This document shows positions 63,700 through 64,000 of a stretch of 64,000 bases of DNA, piece by piece. The notes beneath the pieces were generated by a model that was not told the origin of the DNA, did no database searches, and saw only the letters and a program-made list of their open reading frames with translations. The stretch covers positions 360,247 to 424,246 of the forward strand of contig CM030938.1 of the NCBI GenBank assembly GCA_018136815.1, given 5' to 3'. A program made the translations under genes and the position numbers. The stretch's first letter is position 1; each line of letters begins with the position of its first letter. This stretch comes from Isochrysis galbana (Eukaryota; Haptophyta; Isochrysidales; Isochrysidaceae).

Positions 63700-64000
63700 A
63701 CTCAGTCTTGAGATCCTTAGCTCCCACTATGGCCAAGGCTGTAGACTTCGTCTTGACCGAGCTTTCGGCTCCAGCGTGAACTAAGTACTTCGGCCATCGG
63801 AGGCCACTGGGTGCGTCGAGAGTTTTGTTTTTGCCCCGCAAGAGGCAAAAGCAGCCAAAACTCTCATTGGGCTTCAAAACCAAGCTTGGTCTCCACTGAA
63901 GGTCGAAAAGAACCCATGCCAAAGAGCATTTCATCTCGTGGGAGCAAGTTCTAGGGAGCTCATCATGAGCCTCAAATCGTGTCCTCAGGTGTTTGCGGCA
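63700..64000. other. Window end, no gene seen
   Basis: Unique-looking sequence. GAGAGTTTTG (63818) and CAAAACTCTC (63857) form a short inverted repeat around GCAAGAGGCAAAAGC. No ORF with support. Confidence 0.35.

Overview
The window is nuclear DNA of a eukaryote. It shows spliceosomal introns of about 70-195 bp, very long GA/GGGA microsatellites, and many DNA transposons and retroelement pieces. The genes include a ciliary protein (MYCBPAP-like), a CH-domain fimbrin, an ammonium transporter, an FG/Nup98-like protein and a probable selenoprotein. Together these suggest a flagellated single-celled alga. Haptophyte-like is my best guess, because of high GC, non-GT 5' splice sites, selenocysteine use and (SPPPP)n repeats, but I cannot prove it. 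The sequence is a draft: there is a 100-N gap at 16401-16500, and several reading frames break at single-base deletions in short homopolymers.

Layout. 1-3139 (+): 3' part of a fimbrin-type gene whose N-terminal side is a ~105/108-bp tandem repeat. 4609-6769 (+): unknown multi-pass membrane protein. 6.8-9.7 kb: repeats. 9700-11283 (-): ammonium transporter with one intron, with a ~430-bp GA/CT tract upstream. 12.5-18.9 kb: dense repeats, including a retroelement leader, an (SPPPP)n tract, the gap and a complete non-autonomous hAT element with 8-bp target-site duplications. 18966-22739 (-): ~1257-aa polytopic membrane protein, divergent from 23793-25945 (+), a cPLA2/patatin-like phospholipase with one intron. 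26-29.7 kb: repeats surrounding 27788-28429 (-), a FrnE/DsbA-like gene with an in-frame TGA at the first position of its CxxC motif. 30187-33102 (-): MYCBPAP-like protein. 34-37.7 kb: Ty3/gypsy chromodomain remnant and repeats. 37892-39071 (-): CPBP-type intramembrane protease. 40-43.4 kb: dispersed elements and a broken hAT transposase. 43690-50370 (-): one large gene with about one ankyrin repeat per exon, followed by FG-rich, Nup98-like sequence that is tandemly duplicated. 52745-~53830 (-): PhyH dioxygenase with two introns. 55-64 kb: repeats, a second hAT element (56282-59016) and a structure with ~397-bp inverted arms (61580-63697).

The genes do not form one pathway. The two strongest candidates for something undescribed are the ankyrin/FG/Nup98 hybrid gene, with its GT, GC and GA 5' splice sites, and the UPWC selenoprotein. 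Five of the genes have a long tract directly upstream that is pyrimidine-rich on the coding strand.
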